The notes under the pieces: generated by a model
What the model was told of the DNA's origin: nothing
The model's database searches: none
Seen by the model: the letters and a program-made list of their open reading frames with translations, nothing else
Source: Streptomyces sp. HUAS 15-9
GTDB taxonomy: Bacteria; Actinomycetota; Actinomycetes; Streptomycetales; Streptomycetaceae
NCBI RefSeq assembly: GCF_025642155.1
Contig: NZ_CP106798.1
Location: 310,001 to 374,000 of the forward strand
Direction of reading: 5' to 3'
Length of the DNA: 64,000 nt
Translations under genes and position numbers: made by a program
In this document: one piece after another, positions 9,348 through 18,805 of the stretch
Layout of the letters: the number at the start of each line of letters is the position of its first letter
Position numbering within the stretch: position 1 is the first letter of the stretch

Positions 9348-9887
9348 TCAGACCGGTGCGGCGGCGAAGGGCTTGGCGACCACCCAGTGCTGGTTCTCGC
9401 CCCCGTGCTTGCGCCACAGTGTCGGATGGCCCTCGTGGGAGACGTCCCACGGGCAGTCGAGCACGAGACCGCTGCCGATGCCGGACAGGTACTGGGCGCG
9501 GTTGTCGGGAGAGGGAGAGAGCCGCCATCTCTGCGATGCCGAACCGCTGTCGGGCCACATGTCGATGACCGGGGGCTCCTTGCCCACATCCCGGCCGGCG
9601 TCGAGATGCATTCCGTTGAACGCGGAGACGACGTGTATCTCGCCCGAGCTGCCCGCCGGCTTCAGCCACCACAACTGTGCGGGCTTCCCGTTGGGCCTGC
9701 GCAGCCGGGGCCACTCTCCCTGTCCCGTCACCTCGGTCGCGTCCAGGGCGAGTCCGCAGGTCACCGATATGAACATGTACGGGCTCGGACGTGGTCGACG
9801 GCGCAGCCAGGCACCCACATTCGAAGTGCCTATGGAGACGAACGGGAGATTCAGCGAGACATTCAAGTCCGGCCCGGTGGAAGTCAT
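9348..9887 (-). CDS. Ricin-type beta-trefoil lectin domain protein
   Basis: A 179-residue protein. The QxW signature of ricin-B beta-trefoil repeats occurs three times (AQLWWLKP, SQRWRLSP, NQHWVVAKP), each preceded by a short Gly/Leu/Asp stretch, giving one complete trefoil of about 130 residues at the C-terminal end. The first 45 residues are of another character and show no clear signal peptide, so the protein may be cytoplasmic or exported by another route. Such domains bind galactose-type sugars; specificity cannot be read here. The start at 9887 has no good ribosome-binding site and remains uncertain. Confidence 0.7.
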   Translation of the reverse strand: MTSTGPDLNVSLNLPFVSIGTSNVGAWLRRRPRPSPYMFISVTCGLALDATEVTGQGEWPRLRRPNGKPAQLWWLKPAGSSGEIHVVSAFNGMHLDAGRDVGKEPPVIDMWPDSGSASQRWRLSPSPDNRAQYLSGIGSGLVLDCPWDVSHEGHPTLWRKHGGENQHWVVAKPFAAAPV

Positions 9888-9960
9888 ACGGGTGATTATC
9901 GGAGGTCGAGTGGCCCGCCGTGGCTCAATCCGTCAGGGCCGTGCCTGGAAACCCCATGCC

Positions 9961-10425
9961 TCAGCCGGACGCCGGGGCAGGCAAGGGTATGCGGCCATCG
10001 GCGGATGCCGTCGCCGCGGCGGCCTCCCTCACGCCGCCGGCGAGCACCGCGGCCGTGAACACGATCAACGGGACCTTCCAACCCCAGGGGGCGAATGTGA
10101 TCACCGGTACAAGGAGCAGGGCATGGACACAAGACACGGCGAACGCCGCTCGTGCCCAGCCTCCACCGGCTGCCGGATGATGTGCGGCCGCCCGGTGGCG
10201 CCACCACAATCCGGCCGACACCGCCGCAACGGCGGCCATCACGGCAGCACCCAGCCGCGCCAGATCGGCATCGGTCACGTCGGAGTCGAGCGGGGCCGGA
10301 TCGGCCGTGTGCGCGCTCAGCAGGACCGCGGCCCAACTGACGGCCGCACCGGCCAGCAGGAAGGCCAGACCCTCCACCCGCCGTCCGGCCCAGGACGCCG
10401 GGAGACCTGTGATGTTCGATTCCAT
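9961..10425 (-). CDS. Four-helix membrane protein of unknown function
   Basis: A 154-residue protein with GGAGTGAAGC directly upstream of its ATG. Hydrophobic stretches at roughly residues 18-40, 58-76, 88-112 and 114-135 give four membrane segments. The N-terminal MESNITGLPASWAGRRVEGL is polar. No family is recognised. The upstream region carries an AT-rich candidate operator at 10494-10515. Confidence 0.65.
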   Translation of the reverse strand: MESNITGLPASWAGRRVEGLAFLLAGAAVSWAAVLLSAHTADPAPLDSDVTDADLARLGAAVMAAVAAVSAGLWWRHRAAAHHPAAGGGWARAAFAVSCVHALLLVPVITFAPWGWKVPLIVFTAAVLAGGVREAAAATASADGRIPLPAPASG

Positions 10426-10886
10426 GCTTCACTCCATGCCTCGTCCTGACCACCGCTCGGAGCCGGGACACGTGATCGGCCAACTGCTGCAGAATATATC
10501 GGTAGCCGGTATATAGTCGGAGCCTGAACATGCAAGCGCCGCAGGAGCTGGATCCCTGCGTCAGGCCTTGTGAGCGGCTACCAACCCCCCGACCCAGGGC
10601 GCAACCATGCGCTGCCGCCCTGGCCAGGGGACGTCACGGACGGCACCCGAAAGCGACCGCCCGGCCCGGGTCCCTCGGCACGTGGGCAGGGACGACCGGC
10701 CCCTGCCCACTCGATCACCGCACGAGTTGACTGAAAGTACACCCCGCGCCTCGCCGCGATCGGCCTGAGCACAGCGGCGACACGCTGGGCACCGCTCTGC
10801 CCGGATCACGGTGGGCGATGTGGTGCCCAGGGTTATGAACACAGTCGGCCGCCCGTACACCGGGCCGGCAGAAACGGAGGGACGTC
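10426..10886. other. Long divergent intergenic region
   Basis: About 460 bases between the membrane protein gene and oleate hydratase. No supported gene. Its left part holds an AT-rich candidate operator; the ribosome-binding site GGAGGG of oleate hydratase closes the right end. The remainder shows nothing I can name. Confidence 0.4.
10494..10515. promoter_or_regulatory. Candidate operator, AT-rich element with TATA arms
   Basis: An unusually AT-rich 22-base element, ATATATC-GGTAGCC-GGTATATA in outline, sits in GC-rich sequence about 70 bases upstream of the membrane protein start at 10425. Outer TATAT/ATATA arms are inverted, and the word CGGTA occurs twice as a direct repeat. It resembles operators of PadR-type regulators in character only. 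No PadR gene is adjacent. Confidence 0.3.
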
Positions 10887-12479
10887 ATGACCGACGCTCC
10901 GCACCCATCCCACGCCTACCTGGTCGGCGGCGGCATCGCCTCCCTCGCGGCGGCGGCCTTCCTGATCCGCGACGGCGGCCTGCCGGGCGAGAACATCCAC
11001 ATCCTGGAGGAGCTCCCGATCGCCGGCGGCTCGATGGACGGTCGCGAAGAACCCGGGGGATACGTCACCCGGGGCGGCCGGATGCTGGAGGAGGAGGCGT
11101 ACGCATGCCTGTGGAACCTCCTGGAGACGATCCCCACCCTGACCGACGAGTCGGTATCGGTACGCCAGGAGATCACCGAGTTCAACGCCAAGTGGCCCAC
11201 CGACGCCAAGGCCCGCCTGATCGGCAAGGGCACCGTGATTCTCGACGCCGCCGACTACGGTCTCGACACGCGTGACCGGCTGGAGCTCACGCGTCTGCTG
11301 GTGCTGCCCGAGTCGGTGATCGGGGCCCGTCGGATCGAGGACTTCTTCTCCCCGCACTTCTTCGCCACCAACTTCTGGACGATGTGGCGCACCACCTTCG
11401 CCTTCCAGAACTGGCACAGCGCCATCGAGCTCAAGCGCTATCTGCTGCGGTTCATGCAGGAGTTCCCCCGCATGCACACCCTGGCGGGGGTGCGCCGCAC
11501 CCGCCTCAACCAGTACGACTCGATCATCCGCCCGATACGGGTCTGGCTGGAGGAGCGCGGCGTGCGCTTCGAGCACGGTGTGCGCGTGACCGACGTCGAT
11601 TTCACCACCGAGGTGGACGGCACCCGCCGGGCCACCCGCCTGCACCTCGACCGGGCCGGGCAGCGCGACTCCTACGAACTCGGCGCCGACGACTACGCGT
11701 TCCTCACCCTCGGCTCGATGACCGCCGACGCGGCCTACGGCAGCGACACGACCGCGCCCGAGCTGGTGCGCGACAAGCGCGACGGGGGCTGGCGACTGTG
11801 GGAGGCCATCGCCGGCAAGGCCGACGACTTCGGCCGGCCCACGGCGTTCAACGGCAACGTGGACGAGGCCAAGTGGGAGTCCTTCACGCTCACCATGCGC
11901 AGCCCGCTGCTGCTGCACCGCATCGAGGAGCTGTCCGGCAACCTGCCCGGCACCGGTGCGCTGATGACGTTCAAGGACTCCAGCTGGCTGATGTCGATCG
12001 TCGTGCCGCATGCCCCGCACTTCGAGGGCCAGCCGGAGGACGTGTACACCGTGTGGGGCTACGGCCTGTTCGTCGACCGCGAGGGCGACTTCGTCGGCAA
12101 GCCGATGGCCGAGGCCACCGGCCGGGAGATCCTCACCGAACTGCTGGGCCACCTGGGCCTGTCGGACGCCGAGGAACAGGTGGCGGCGACCACCACGGTG
12201 ATCCCGGTGATGATGCCCTACATCACCAGCCAGTTCGCCCCACGCACCACACACGACCGGCCGCTGGTCATCCCGCGCGGTGCGGCGAACTTCGCCTTCC
12301 TGGGCCAGTTCACGGAGATCCCGGAGGATGTGGTCTTCACCGTCGAGTACTCGGTGCGCGGCGCCATGCACGCCGTGTACGGCCTGCTCGGCCTCGACGA
12401 CCACGAGATCCCCGGCATCTATCACGCCCTGGCAGATCCGCGGACAGCCTTCGATGTGCTCGCGGCCACCCTGGCCTGA
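10887..12479 (+). CDS. ohyA: Oleate hydratase
   Basis: The enzyme adds water across the cis-9 double bond of oleic or related free fatty acids, giving 10-hydroxy fatty acids; FAD is structural. The 530-residue product starts at an ATG after GGAGGG. Near the N-terminus it has the dinucleotide motif YLVGGGIASLAAAAFLIRDG, then EELPIAGGSMDG and RMLEEEAYACLW, all hallmarks of the family, and a typical C-terminus with GQFTEIPEDVVFTVEYSVRG. Length is usual for bacterial oleate hydratases. It is a single gene followed by a hairpin terminator. It may detoxify unsaturated fatty acids or remodel lipids. Confidence 0.93.
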   Translation: MTDAPHPSHAYLVGGGIASLAAAAFLIRDGGLPGENIHILEELPIAGGSMDGREEPGGYVTRGGRMLEEEAYACLWNLLETIPTLTDESVSVRQEITEFNAKWPTDAKARLIGKGTVILDAADYGLDTRDRLELTRLLVLPESVIGARRIEDFFSPHFFATNFWTMWRTTFAFQNWHSAIELKRYLLRFMQEFPRMHTLAGVRRTRLNQYDSIIRPIRVWLEERGVRFEHGVRVTDVDFTTEVDGTRRATRLHLDRAGQRDSYELGADDYAFLTLGSMTADAAYGSDTTAPELVRDKRDGGWRLWEAIAGKADDFGRPTAFNGNVDEAKWESFTLTMRSPLLLHRIEELSGNLPGTGALMTFKDSSWLMSIVVPHAPHFEGQPEDVYTVWGYGLFVDREGDFVGKPMAEATGREILTELLGHLGLSDAEEQVAATTTVIPVMMPYITSQFAPRTTHDRPLVIPRGAANFAFLGQFTEIPEDVVFTVEYSVRGAMHAVYGLLGLDDHEIPGIYHALADPRTAFDVLAATLA

Positions 12480-12526
12480 GCACGCGGGGCCGCTTTGACC
12501 TGCGCGGTTCCCACCTGGGCCAAGTT

Positions 12527-12555
12527 CCTTCCGCCCCCGGTCTGCGGGCGGAAGG
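12527..12555 (+). terminator. Hairpin terminator after oleate hydratase
   Basis: Perfect ten-base arms CCTTCCGCCC and GGGCGGAAGG around a nine-base loop, starting about 48 bases after the stop codon of oleate hydratase. There is no T tract, as is common for Streptomyces terminators. Confidence 0.6.
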
Positions 12556-12625
12556 GGCTGGGGGCCGTCGGACCCGGTTCGGCGGCCCGGCCCGCTGCCT
12601 GTTGTGAGAGGAAACGGGGTGTGCG

Positions 12626-13564
12626 ATGAGCGACCTGCCCATCCGGCACAGGACCTGCGAAACGCCGTACACGCGGACCAGGGCGCACACGCTTGGCCGA
12701 CTGCTCGGCGGTGGGCTGCTCGTCCTCGCCGCGTTGCTCGTGGCGGGCACGCTGCTCGGCCCCGTCGGCTTCGCGGCGATCCAGTACCCGATCCCCCGCC
12801 ATGGGTCGCTCATGAGCCAGCTCGTGGCCCTGGATGTCTTCTCGGTGGCCGTCGTCGCGCCCGTGGCCGCGTGCGGCGCCGTCCTCGTACTGCGCCGCCA
12901 CCCGCTGGGCGGCGTGCTCGCCCTCGCACCCGGCGTCTATACGGCGTACATGGTTCCGCAGTACGTGCTGGGACCGCAGTACGTGCGCTACGACGGCAAC
13001 AGCGAGGCGTTCTTCCCCCTGCAGCTGGCGCTGTTCGTCCTCGGCTGGACCACGGCCCTTCTCGCCTGGCAGCAGATCGACCCGGCAACATGGACGCCGC
13101 CCGGCCGACGGGAACGCATCACCGGTGGCGTACTGGTCCCGCTCCTGGCCATCGTGACCTTCACGCGGTACGTGCCGGCCATCCTCGACGCGGCCGGCGC
13201 GCACCCGTCGGCCACCGACTACCTGGAGGGCCCGGGCTACTTCTGGACCATCGCCCTGCTCGACCTCGGCGTGGGCCTGCCCGCCGCCATCGCCGCCATC
13301 GCCGGGATGCGGCATGGCAGCCCGTGGGCCCGCAAGGTCGCCCTGGGGCTGTCGGGCTGGCTGACCCTGGTCGGCCCGGCCGTCGCGGCCATGGCGATCA
13401 GTGCATGGCTGCGGGACGTCCCCGACGCGTCCGCCGGGCAGGCCGCCGCGGTGACGGTGCTCGGTCTGCTGTTCGCCGCGCTCGGTCTCACCCTGCTCAC
13501 CGCGGTGTGGCCGGCCGCACCGCGGGCACGGCAGGCCGCGTCTGCCGAAATCCGGGCGGTGTGA
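12626..13564 (+). CDS. Polytopic membrane protein
   Basis: A 312-residue protein with about seven or eight hydrophobic segments starting around residues 27, 66, 92, 129, 165, 206, 237 and 268. It has a polar, basic N-terminus (MSDLPIRHRTCETPYTRTRA). The long polar loop HGSLMSQLVALD and the loop VLGPQYVRYDGNSEAFFP are the most distinctive. I do not recognise the family with certainty. It lies downstream of oleate hydratase but behind a terminator, so it is probably a separate unit. Confidence 0.7.
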   Translation: MSDLPIRHRTCETPYTRTRAHTLGRLLGGGLLVLAALLVAGTLLGPVGFAAIQYPIPRHGSLMSQLVALDVFSVAVVAPVAACGAVLVLRRHPLGGVLALAPGVYTAYMVPQYVLGPQYVRYDGNSEAFFPLQLALFVLGWTTALLAWQQIDPATWTPPGRRERITGGVLVPLLAIVTFTRYVPAILDAAGAHPSATDYLEGPGYFWTIALLDLGVGLPAAIAAIAGMRHGSPWARKVALGLSGWLTLVGPAVAAMAISAWLRDVPDASAGQAAAVTVLGLLFAALGLTLLTAVWPAAPRARQAASAEIRAV

Positions 13565-13615
13565 CGGACGTCGGAGACGACGCCGGATCGAGCAAACCGT
13601 CGCCGAGTCGAAGAA

Positions 13616-14246
13616 TCATCGGCCATCCGGCAAGTCCGCGACTGGCCGGCCGTCCGAGCCGGTGGCCGACGGCGGCACCTCGACGACGAAGAACAGGAAG
13701 CAGGTCTTGCTCGAAAGGTCATCGAAGTCATCGGGGAACAGCCCACGAGCGGCCGGGTCGGGCCGCGGCTCGCTGATGACGGCAAGGCGGAAACCGGCGG
13801 TGGTGAAGGCATCGGTCATCGCGTGCAGCGGCTTGCGCCAGAACCGCATGGGAACGGACTGCCCGTTGAACGTCCCGTCAAAGGTATAGCTGGTGGTCGC
13901 AAAGCAGTCGGGCCGAGGATCCTGCCCGGCGGCCGACTGATCGCCTCGGTGGACCGCCCTTTCGGGCCTACACGATCCAGTACCAGCGACGCGACCATGT
14001 CGTCGAACGCACCGTCGGCGAACGGCAGGCGGTCGCTCAGACCGACCATGTGCAGGGCCACGTCGGCACCCAGCCGCCGCCTGGCCAACGCCGGCATCCT
14101 GGCGCTGGCGTCGATGCCTGTTACGCGTTCACGAGATTGTTCTCGTTCTCCGCCGCATACGCCTCGGCGAAGCTGTCGTAGTCATTCACCCGGGCCGGAT
14201 CTGCAAACCGGGCGAGACTCTCGGGCGCATCGGTGACTCGGTCCAT
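13616..14246 (-). pseudogene. SAM methyltransferase remnant with deletions and an inverted segment
   Basis: Pieces of one class I methyltransferase are scattered over this stretch. From the ATG at 14246 the frame gives ADPARVNDYDSFAEAYAAEN and stops after NLVNA. The SAM-binding motif I expected next is deleted. After a gap the frame resumes with TGIDASARMPALARRRLGAD and LPFADGAFDDMVASLVL. The next expected part, containing the post-motif words PGGRLIASVDRPF and YTIQ, is present but on the opposite strand (13916-13980). The C-terminal part then returns on the minus strand (PDCFATTSYTFDGTFNGQ, MRFWRKPLHAMTDAF, DDLSSKTCFLFFVVEVPP). The gene is clearly dead. Confidence 0.75.
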
Positions 14247-14403
14247 CGTCGAAGCCTAGTTGTATCGCCCCACGAGGTTGAAGACGCAGCTTGCGGGCCC
14301 AGCGGCATGTAGCCGAGGACCACCTGCAGGCCAGGGCCCCGGGAAAACGTGTGTGCGTACGGGTCCTCAGCCGTGCCAGGATGCCGTCGGGAAGCGAGGT
14401 CTC

Positions 14404-15060
14404 GTGGACGAGTTGGGGCGATTTTGCCGGGCGCTGGTCACGTGGGCGGCCGGTGGAGCGGAGGCCGGTGCGGCCGCCGCGGTGGCGCGGGAGCTGGCCG
14501 GCGGCGGTGTGCGGACGATCGTGCTCGTCGAGGGGGGCAGTGATCAGGCCGCGCTCGAAGCGCTGGCCACGCGCTACGGCCGCGACCTCGGCGCGGAGGG
14601 CGTCGCGGTGGTACCGCTCGGAGGTGCGACGAACATCGGGCGTTTCCTGGACGTGTGCGGTCCCGCGGGGCTCGGCCTCCCGCTGGCCGGTCTCTGCGAC
14701 ATCGGCGAGGAGCGGCATTTCCGGCGTCATCTTGAGCGGGTCGGGCTCGGGTCCGGTCTCACGCACACCGAGTTGGAGACATTCGGGTTCCATGTGTGCG
14801 TCGCGGACCTGGAGGACGAGCTGATCCGCGCTGTCGGGGCCGAGGGCGTGCAGCAGGTGATCGAGGCCCAGGGCGAGATGCGCCCGTTCCACACCTTCCA
14901 GGGCCAGCCGGCGCAGCGGGAACGGCCCGTGGAACACCAGTTGCGGCGCTTCATGGGCACGCACAGCGGTCGCAAGGCACTCTACGCGCAGGCGCTGGTC
15001 GCACACCTGGACCTCGAGCGCGTTCCCCGGCCGCTGGAGCGCCTCCTCACGCACGTCTGA
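14404..15060 (+). CDS. TOPRIM nucleotidyl transferase/hydrolase domain protein
   Basis: A 218-residue protein from a GTG at 14404, just after GAAGCGAGG. The TOPRIM signature is visible: strand and acidic residue in TIVLVEGGSDQAALEAL (Glu near 43), then LAGLCDIGEERHF with the second acidic pair. The C-terminal GTHSGRKALYAQALVAHLD also fits the OLD-family TOPRIM proteins. It lacks the ABC-type ATPase half of full OLD nucleases, so it is a short stand-alone form. Metal-dependent phosphotransfer or nuclease chemistry is expected. A NACHT NTPase gene lies 180 bases downstream on the same strand. Confidence 0.78.
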   Translation: MDELGRFCRALVTWAAGGAEAGAAAAVARELAGGGVRTIVLVEGGSDQAALEALATRYGRDLGAEGVAVVPLGGATNIGRFLDVCGPAGLGLPLAGLCDIGEERHFRRHLERVGLGSGLTHTELETFGFHVCVADLEDELIRAVGAEGVQQVIEAQGEMRPFHTFQGQPAQRERPVEHQLRRFMGTHSGRKALYAQALVAHLDLERVPRPLERLLTHV

Positions 15061-15238
15061 CCGGTGACCGCTTCGAACCAGCCTGCGATTCCGGTCCCCC
15101 CGCTCCATCCGTGCCGCGGGAGCCGCGCGAGCCCGAATTCGGCCTCACACATGCCCCGCGGGCCGACCTTCGTCACCGACAGGTCCAAAATCTCAGAATT
15201 GGCTGCACGTGTCGGGCGTGATGGGCTTCAATCGGGTC

Positions 15239-17458
15239 ATGAGCTTCAGAGCAGGGCCTGGGCGCGAAGCAAGATCCGTCTTATGGAGGCTGGGACTCGC
15301 TGTCTTCATCGGCATTCTCGTGTTCGTCACGGTATGGATCGTCGAGGTGGGGAAGCGGTCGAAGGATCCCGCGTTCATCGCATCACTCTGGGGCGTCTTC
15401 CTGAGCGTGGCAGCAATTGCCATCAGTCTGATTCAGATGAAGATTGCGGCGCGACCGGACCTCAGTGCCGAGGGCGTGAAACGTGCCGCAGACAACCTGG
15501 CCGCACAAGTGGGAAAGCTGGAAGGCGAACAACGATCACGTTGGCTAGGTGGAGATGTCATCCCCATCGACGTGGAATTCGTTCTGGCTCTCGATATGGG
15601 CCGCCTGCCCAGCCATGCAGGGCCTTCTGGAACACTGGAAACCGTCCACACGTACTATCGCAATCTGACTCCCCGGCGGCTGCTCATCACAGGCGCCGGC
15701 GGCTCAGGAAAGACAGTCCTCGCTGTCGACCTCCTTCTCCTCATGCTCGACGAGCGGGCTCCAGAGGGTGCGGTACCGGTGCGATTCTCCCTGTCGGACT
15801 GGTACGGGAACGAAACCTTGGGTGATTGGATTTCCAGCAGGATATCCAGCGATTTTAAGATCAATTTTTCCGTTGCGAAAAAACTCGTCGAGATGGGCCT
15901 GATCCTGCCCATTCTGGACGGTCTCGACGAGATGTCTTCGGGAGGCGCCGAATCAACTCCCCGGGCCGTGTCCGCGATCACCTCTATCAACAGGTTCAGG
16001 ATCGGACGACAGGGGGCTCCATTGGTGGTCACCTGTCGCAGGGATTTTCTCGACGAGTTGGCGACGAACTACGGGGTGCACATCCTGGATGTTGCGCCGG
16101 TTGTCGTGCAGCCACTGACCGCGAGCCAGGCCGCGGACTACCTCCACCGGAGGTTCAGTCACTGCCCGGGAAAATGGCGCGGTGTGATCCAGCGCCTGAC
16201 GACCGACCCCCACGGTGTCCTGGCTCAGTCCCTCTCCACCCCATGGCGACTCACCCTGGCATCAACCGCATACACAGAGAGCGCCGATCAGAACCCCGAC
16301 GAGTTGCTTTGGGAGACAACGGATGAAGACATAGGGCGCCATCTGATGGCCCGCTACGTCGACGCTGTCACCAGCATCCACGAAAGAAGCGCGGGAGGCA
16401 CTTACCAGCCCCGCAAAGTGATCACCTGGCTGGGAAACATTGCGACGCATCTCAACAACACGGGCACCTCTGACATCAGGCTGCACGAATTATGGAAGAT
16501 CACAGGTCACCGGGCACCACGTGCAGCCGACTCCGTAATCGTTTCCGTTCCCATTGTTGCCCTGACATACTTGGCCTGCGTCATATTCGAAATCACCGTG
16601 CCGGCCTGGTGGGTTCCTCTGGCCTGCGCAGGATTGATCACCCTGACATACAAGACGGTGGATTCCAGCACGATCGAGCCACAGCACGCCACATGGAGAC
16701 AGTTGCGACACCGATACGGAAGTCGACAAGTTGCACTGATTGCAGCCGCGATATTCCTTCTCACTTTCGCATTGGAGCTCCTACTGGCCAAGAATCTGAC
16801 ATTTTTCCCTTTCACGGCAGGTATCAAATACCAGTCTTACGACCTGCTGGCCTGCATCACGGTCCTGGCGCTTCTCGTTGCGGCATTGACGCCTCTGCTC
16901 CATGCCTCCTTCACGGACGAGTGGAACGTCGAGGTCGCGGACCCCACTACTCCGATCAAGGCAGAGCTTCGGCAGAATCTCTTGATCGGTCTCATGGCGG
17001 GCGCCTACGCCGCTCTATTCTTAAAGCTGCCGCATGATTTCGTGAGGACCTTGACCGAAATTTCTGGTCGGCTCAAGCAGGAGCACACCAGGAATCTTCA
17101 TGTCGGCAACTACACCATCAAATCACTCGTCTCGGCGATCGAGGAGCGAAGTGCAAACTTCCTCGATGAGTACGCCATTCCACACCTCTCTCGCTTTCCA
17201 GGGGGATTCCCCTCACGATGGCCAGGAATCGCGATCTGGTTCATTCTCGCAGGAATGGTTACCGCATTTCTTGCCACTGACGCCGGCCGCCGCTATGTTT
17301 CCATGCGCCTGGTGGGGTGGAGGATGCTGCCCACCCGACTCTCACCATTTCTCTTGTGGAGCTACGACGCGGGGCTACTACGCAGAGCGGGCGGCGCATT
17401 TCAGTTCAGACATCGGGAACTTCAGGAGTGGTTCGCGCACCAGTCTCACAACCCCTGA
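15239..17458 (+). CDS. Membrane-anchored NACHT-type NTPase
   Basis: A STAND-class ATPase of about 739 residues. After one or two N-terminal membrane segments (WRLGLAVFIGILVFVTVWIV and ASLWGVFLSVAAIAISL) it has a Walker A motif GAGGSGKT and a Walker B motif LILPILDGLDEM typical of NACHT domains, then VVTCRRDFLDEL as sensor region. The second half carries four to six further membrane segments and ends with FQFRHRELQEWFAHQ, the usual C-terminal sensor of this group. Codon use is clearly less GC-rich than in neighbours, suggesting transfer. NACHT proteins in bacteria often act in phage defence; here that is inference. Start is uncertain: ATG at 15221 and GTG at 15209 are alternatives, and none has a good ribosome-binding site. 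Confidence 0.85.
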   Translation: MSFRAGPGREARSVLWRLGLAVFIGILVFVTVWIVEVGKRSKDPAFIASLWGVFLSVAAIAISLIQMKIAARPDLSAEGVKRAADNLAAQVGKLEGEQRSRWLGGDVIPIDVEFVLALDMGRLPSHAGPSGTLETVHTYYRNLTPRRLLITGAGGSGKTVLAVDLLLLMLDERAPEGAVPVRFSLSDWYGNETLGDWISSRISSDFKINFSVAKKLVEMGLILPILDGLDEMSSGGAESTPRAVSAITSINRFRIGRQGAPLVVTCRRDFLDELATNYGVHILDVAPVVVQPLTASQAADYLHRRFSHCPGKWRGVIQRLTTDPHGVLAQSLSTPWRLTLASTAYTESADQNPDELLWETTDEDIGRHLMARYVDAVTSIHERSAGGTYQPRKVITWLGNIATHLNNTGTSDIRLHELWKITGHRAPRAADSVIVSVPIVALTYLACVIFEITVPAWWVPLACAGLITLTYKTVDSSTIEPQHATWRQLRHRYGSRQVALIAAAIFLLTFALELLLAKNLTFFPFTAGIKYQSYDLLACITVLALLVAALTPLLHASFTDEWNVEVADPTTPIKAELRQNLLIGLMAGAYAALFLKLPHDFVRTLTEISGRLKQEHTRNLHVGNYTIKSLVSAIEERSANFLDEYAIPHLSRFPGGFPSRWPGIAIWFILAGMVTAFLATDAGRRYVSMRLVGWRMLPTRLSPFLLWSYDAGLLRRAGGAFQFRHRELQEWFAHQSHNP

Positions 17459-17696
17459 CGGTGAGGATGGGGGTGGTGCTGCCCGGCAGGTCCGACTCGA
17501 CCCACCACGGGCCCCGCTCGCGAGGTGACGATGACGCGCCCCTCATCGTCGCCGGCCCGAATCGTCGCCGATCCGACGGCACGCACCGAGTTTTGAGACA
17601 CGCTTTACGCGACGCATGCAACTACGGCCCCCACCCTCACTGTCTGACAGGGAGTCGGGCCCGTCAGGGCCGAAGAGCGAGAGAGCGGGGCAGGGC

Positions 17697-18683
17697 GTGG
17701 GACGGCGCAACGGCAGCATAGGAATCGCATTGGTCACGGGTGCGATGCTGGTGGGCGCGAGTGCCTGTGGCGGGGGCGGCGGTGACAAGGCGAGCGGGGA
17801 CGACTCAAAGGCGTCGGGCAAGCCGAGTGCGAGCTCCTCTCCGTCACCGACGAAGCCCGCGGGCCCGCCGATGCTGCTGGAGACGATCACCCCGCAGACG
17901 GGAACCACGGTCGGCGTGGCCATGCCGATCTCGGTGGTCTTCACGAACCCGGTGTCGGCAAAGGCACGGGCCACGGTGGAGAAGCACATGAAGGTGAGCA
18001 CCTCGCAGCCGGTGGCCGGCGCCTGGCACTGGTTCGGCGACAGGCGCGCCGACTGGCGACCGAAGACGTACTGGCCCTCCGGCACGACGGTGAAGATCGA
18101 CGCCGACATGAAGGGCGTCAGCAACGGCAACGGCCGCTACGGCGTGCGCACCTACACCCACACCTTCAAGGTCGGCGACGATGTGCGCGCGGATGTCTCG
18201 GTGACCGGCCACACCATGAAGGTGACCCGCAACGGCAAGCTGTTGCGCACCCTGTCGATCAATGCGGGCAGCCCTCAGTATCCGACGTGGAACGGCACGA
18301 TGGCCGTCATCGACAAGCAGGAGAAGGTCCATATGACCTCCTGCAGCGTTGGCATCAGCTGCGACAAGGGCAGCCCCAACTACTACGACCTGACGCTGCC
18401 CTGGGATGTCCACCTGACCCAGTCCGGCACGTACGTGCACTACTCGACCGGTGACCCCAATCCGGGCAGCGGCAGCGCCCGCGGCTCGCACGGCTGCGTC
18501 CACCTGTCCATGTCGGACGCCAAGTGGTTCTACGGCCAGGTCAAGCAGGGCGACCCCGTCACCATCACCGGCTCGTCCCGCGCCAAGGCCCCGGCCGACA
18601 ACGGCTACGCCGACTTCAACCTGGAGTGGGACCAGTGGCTCGCGGGCAGCGCGTCCGGAGAGGGAACGACCGCGACACTGTGA
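17697..18683 (+). CDS. L,D-transpeptidase lipoprotein
   Basis: This enzyme forms 3-3 cross-links in peptidoglycan. The 328-residue product begins with a lipoprotein signal peptide ending in the lipobox GASAC, followed by a Ser/Gly/Lys linker. An Ig-like domain (ITPQTGTTVGVAMPISVVF) precedes the YkuD catalytic domain, whose active-site motif is HGCVHLS with the nucleophilic Cys; the His of YVHYSTGDP and the Ser of GSARGSHG are also in place. I chose the GTG at 17697 because it gives a normal signal peptide; an ATG at 17616 would add 27 polar residues. It is convergent with the esterase gene. Confidence 0.9.
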   Translation: MGRRNGSIGIALVTGAMLVGASACGGGGGDKASGDDSKASGKPSASSSPSPTKPAGPPMLLETITPQTGTTVGVAMPISVVFTNPVSAKARATVEKHMKVSTSQPVAGAWHWFGDRRADWRPKTYWPSGTTVKIDADMKGVSNGNGRYGVRTYTHTFKVGDDVRADVSVTGHTMKVTRNGKLLRTLSINAGSPQYPTWNGTMAVIDKQEKVHMTSCSVGISCDKGSPNYYDLTLPWDVHLTQSGTYVHYSTGDPNPGSGSARGSHGCVHLSMSDAKWFYGQVKQGDPVTITGSSRAKAPADNGYADFNLEWDQWLAGSASGEGTTATL

Positions 18684-18805
18684 TGCGCCGCGGTGGCAGC
18701 ACCACCTCACCGACGCAGTGACGCAGTCCGGAAGGGCCGTATATCCCTCTGTCTACGCTCTGTCGTGATCGAGCACGCGGGCCCCGGACAGCGTCTCCAC
18801 GGATC

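Noticed and set aside
10530..10860. Short frames on both strands in the long intergenic region
   Set aside because: No start signals, no recognisable fold and mutual overlap; nothing to choose between them.
10833..12425. Long minus-strand frame opposite oleate hydratase
   Set aside because: Antisense shadow of a clear gene; no ribosome-binding site or family resemblance.
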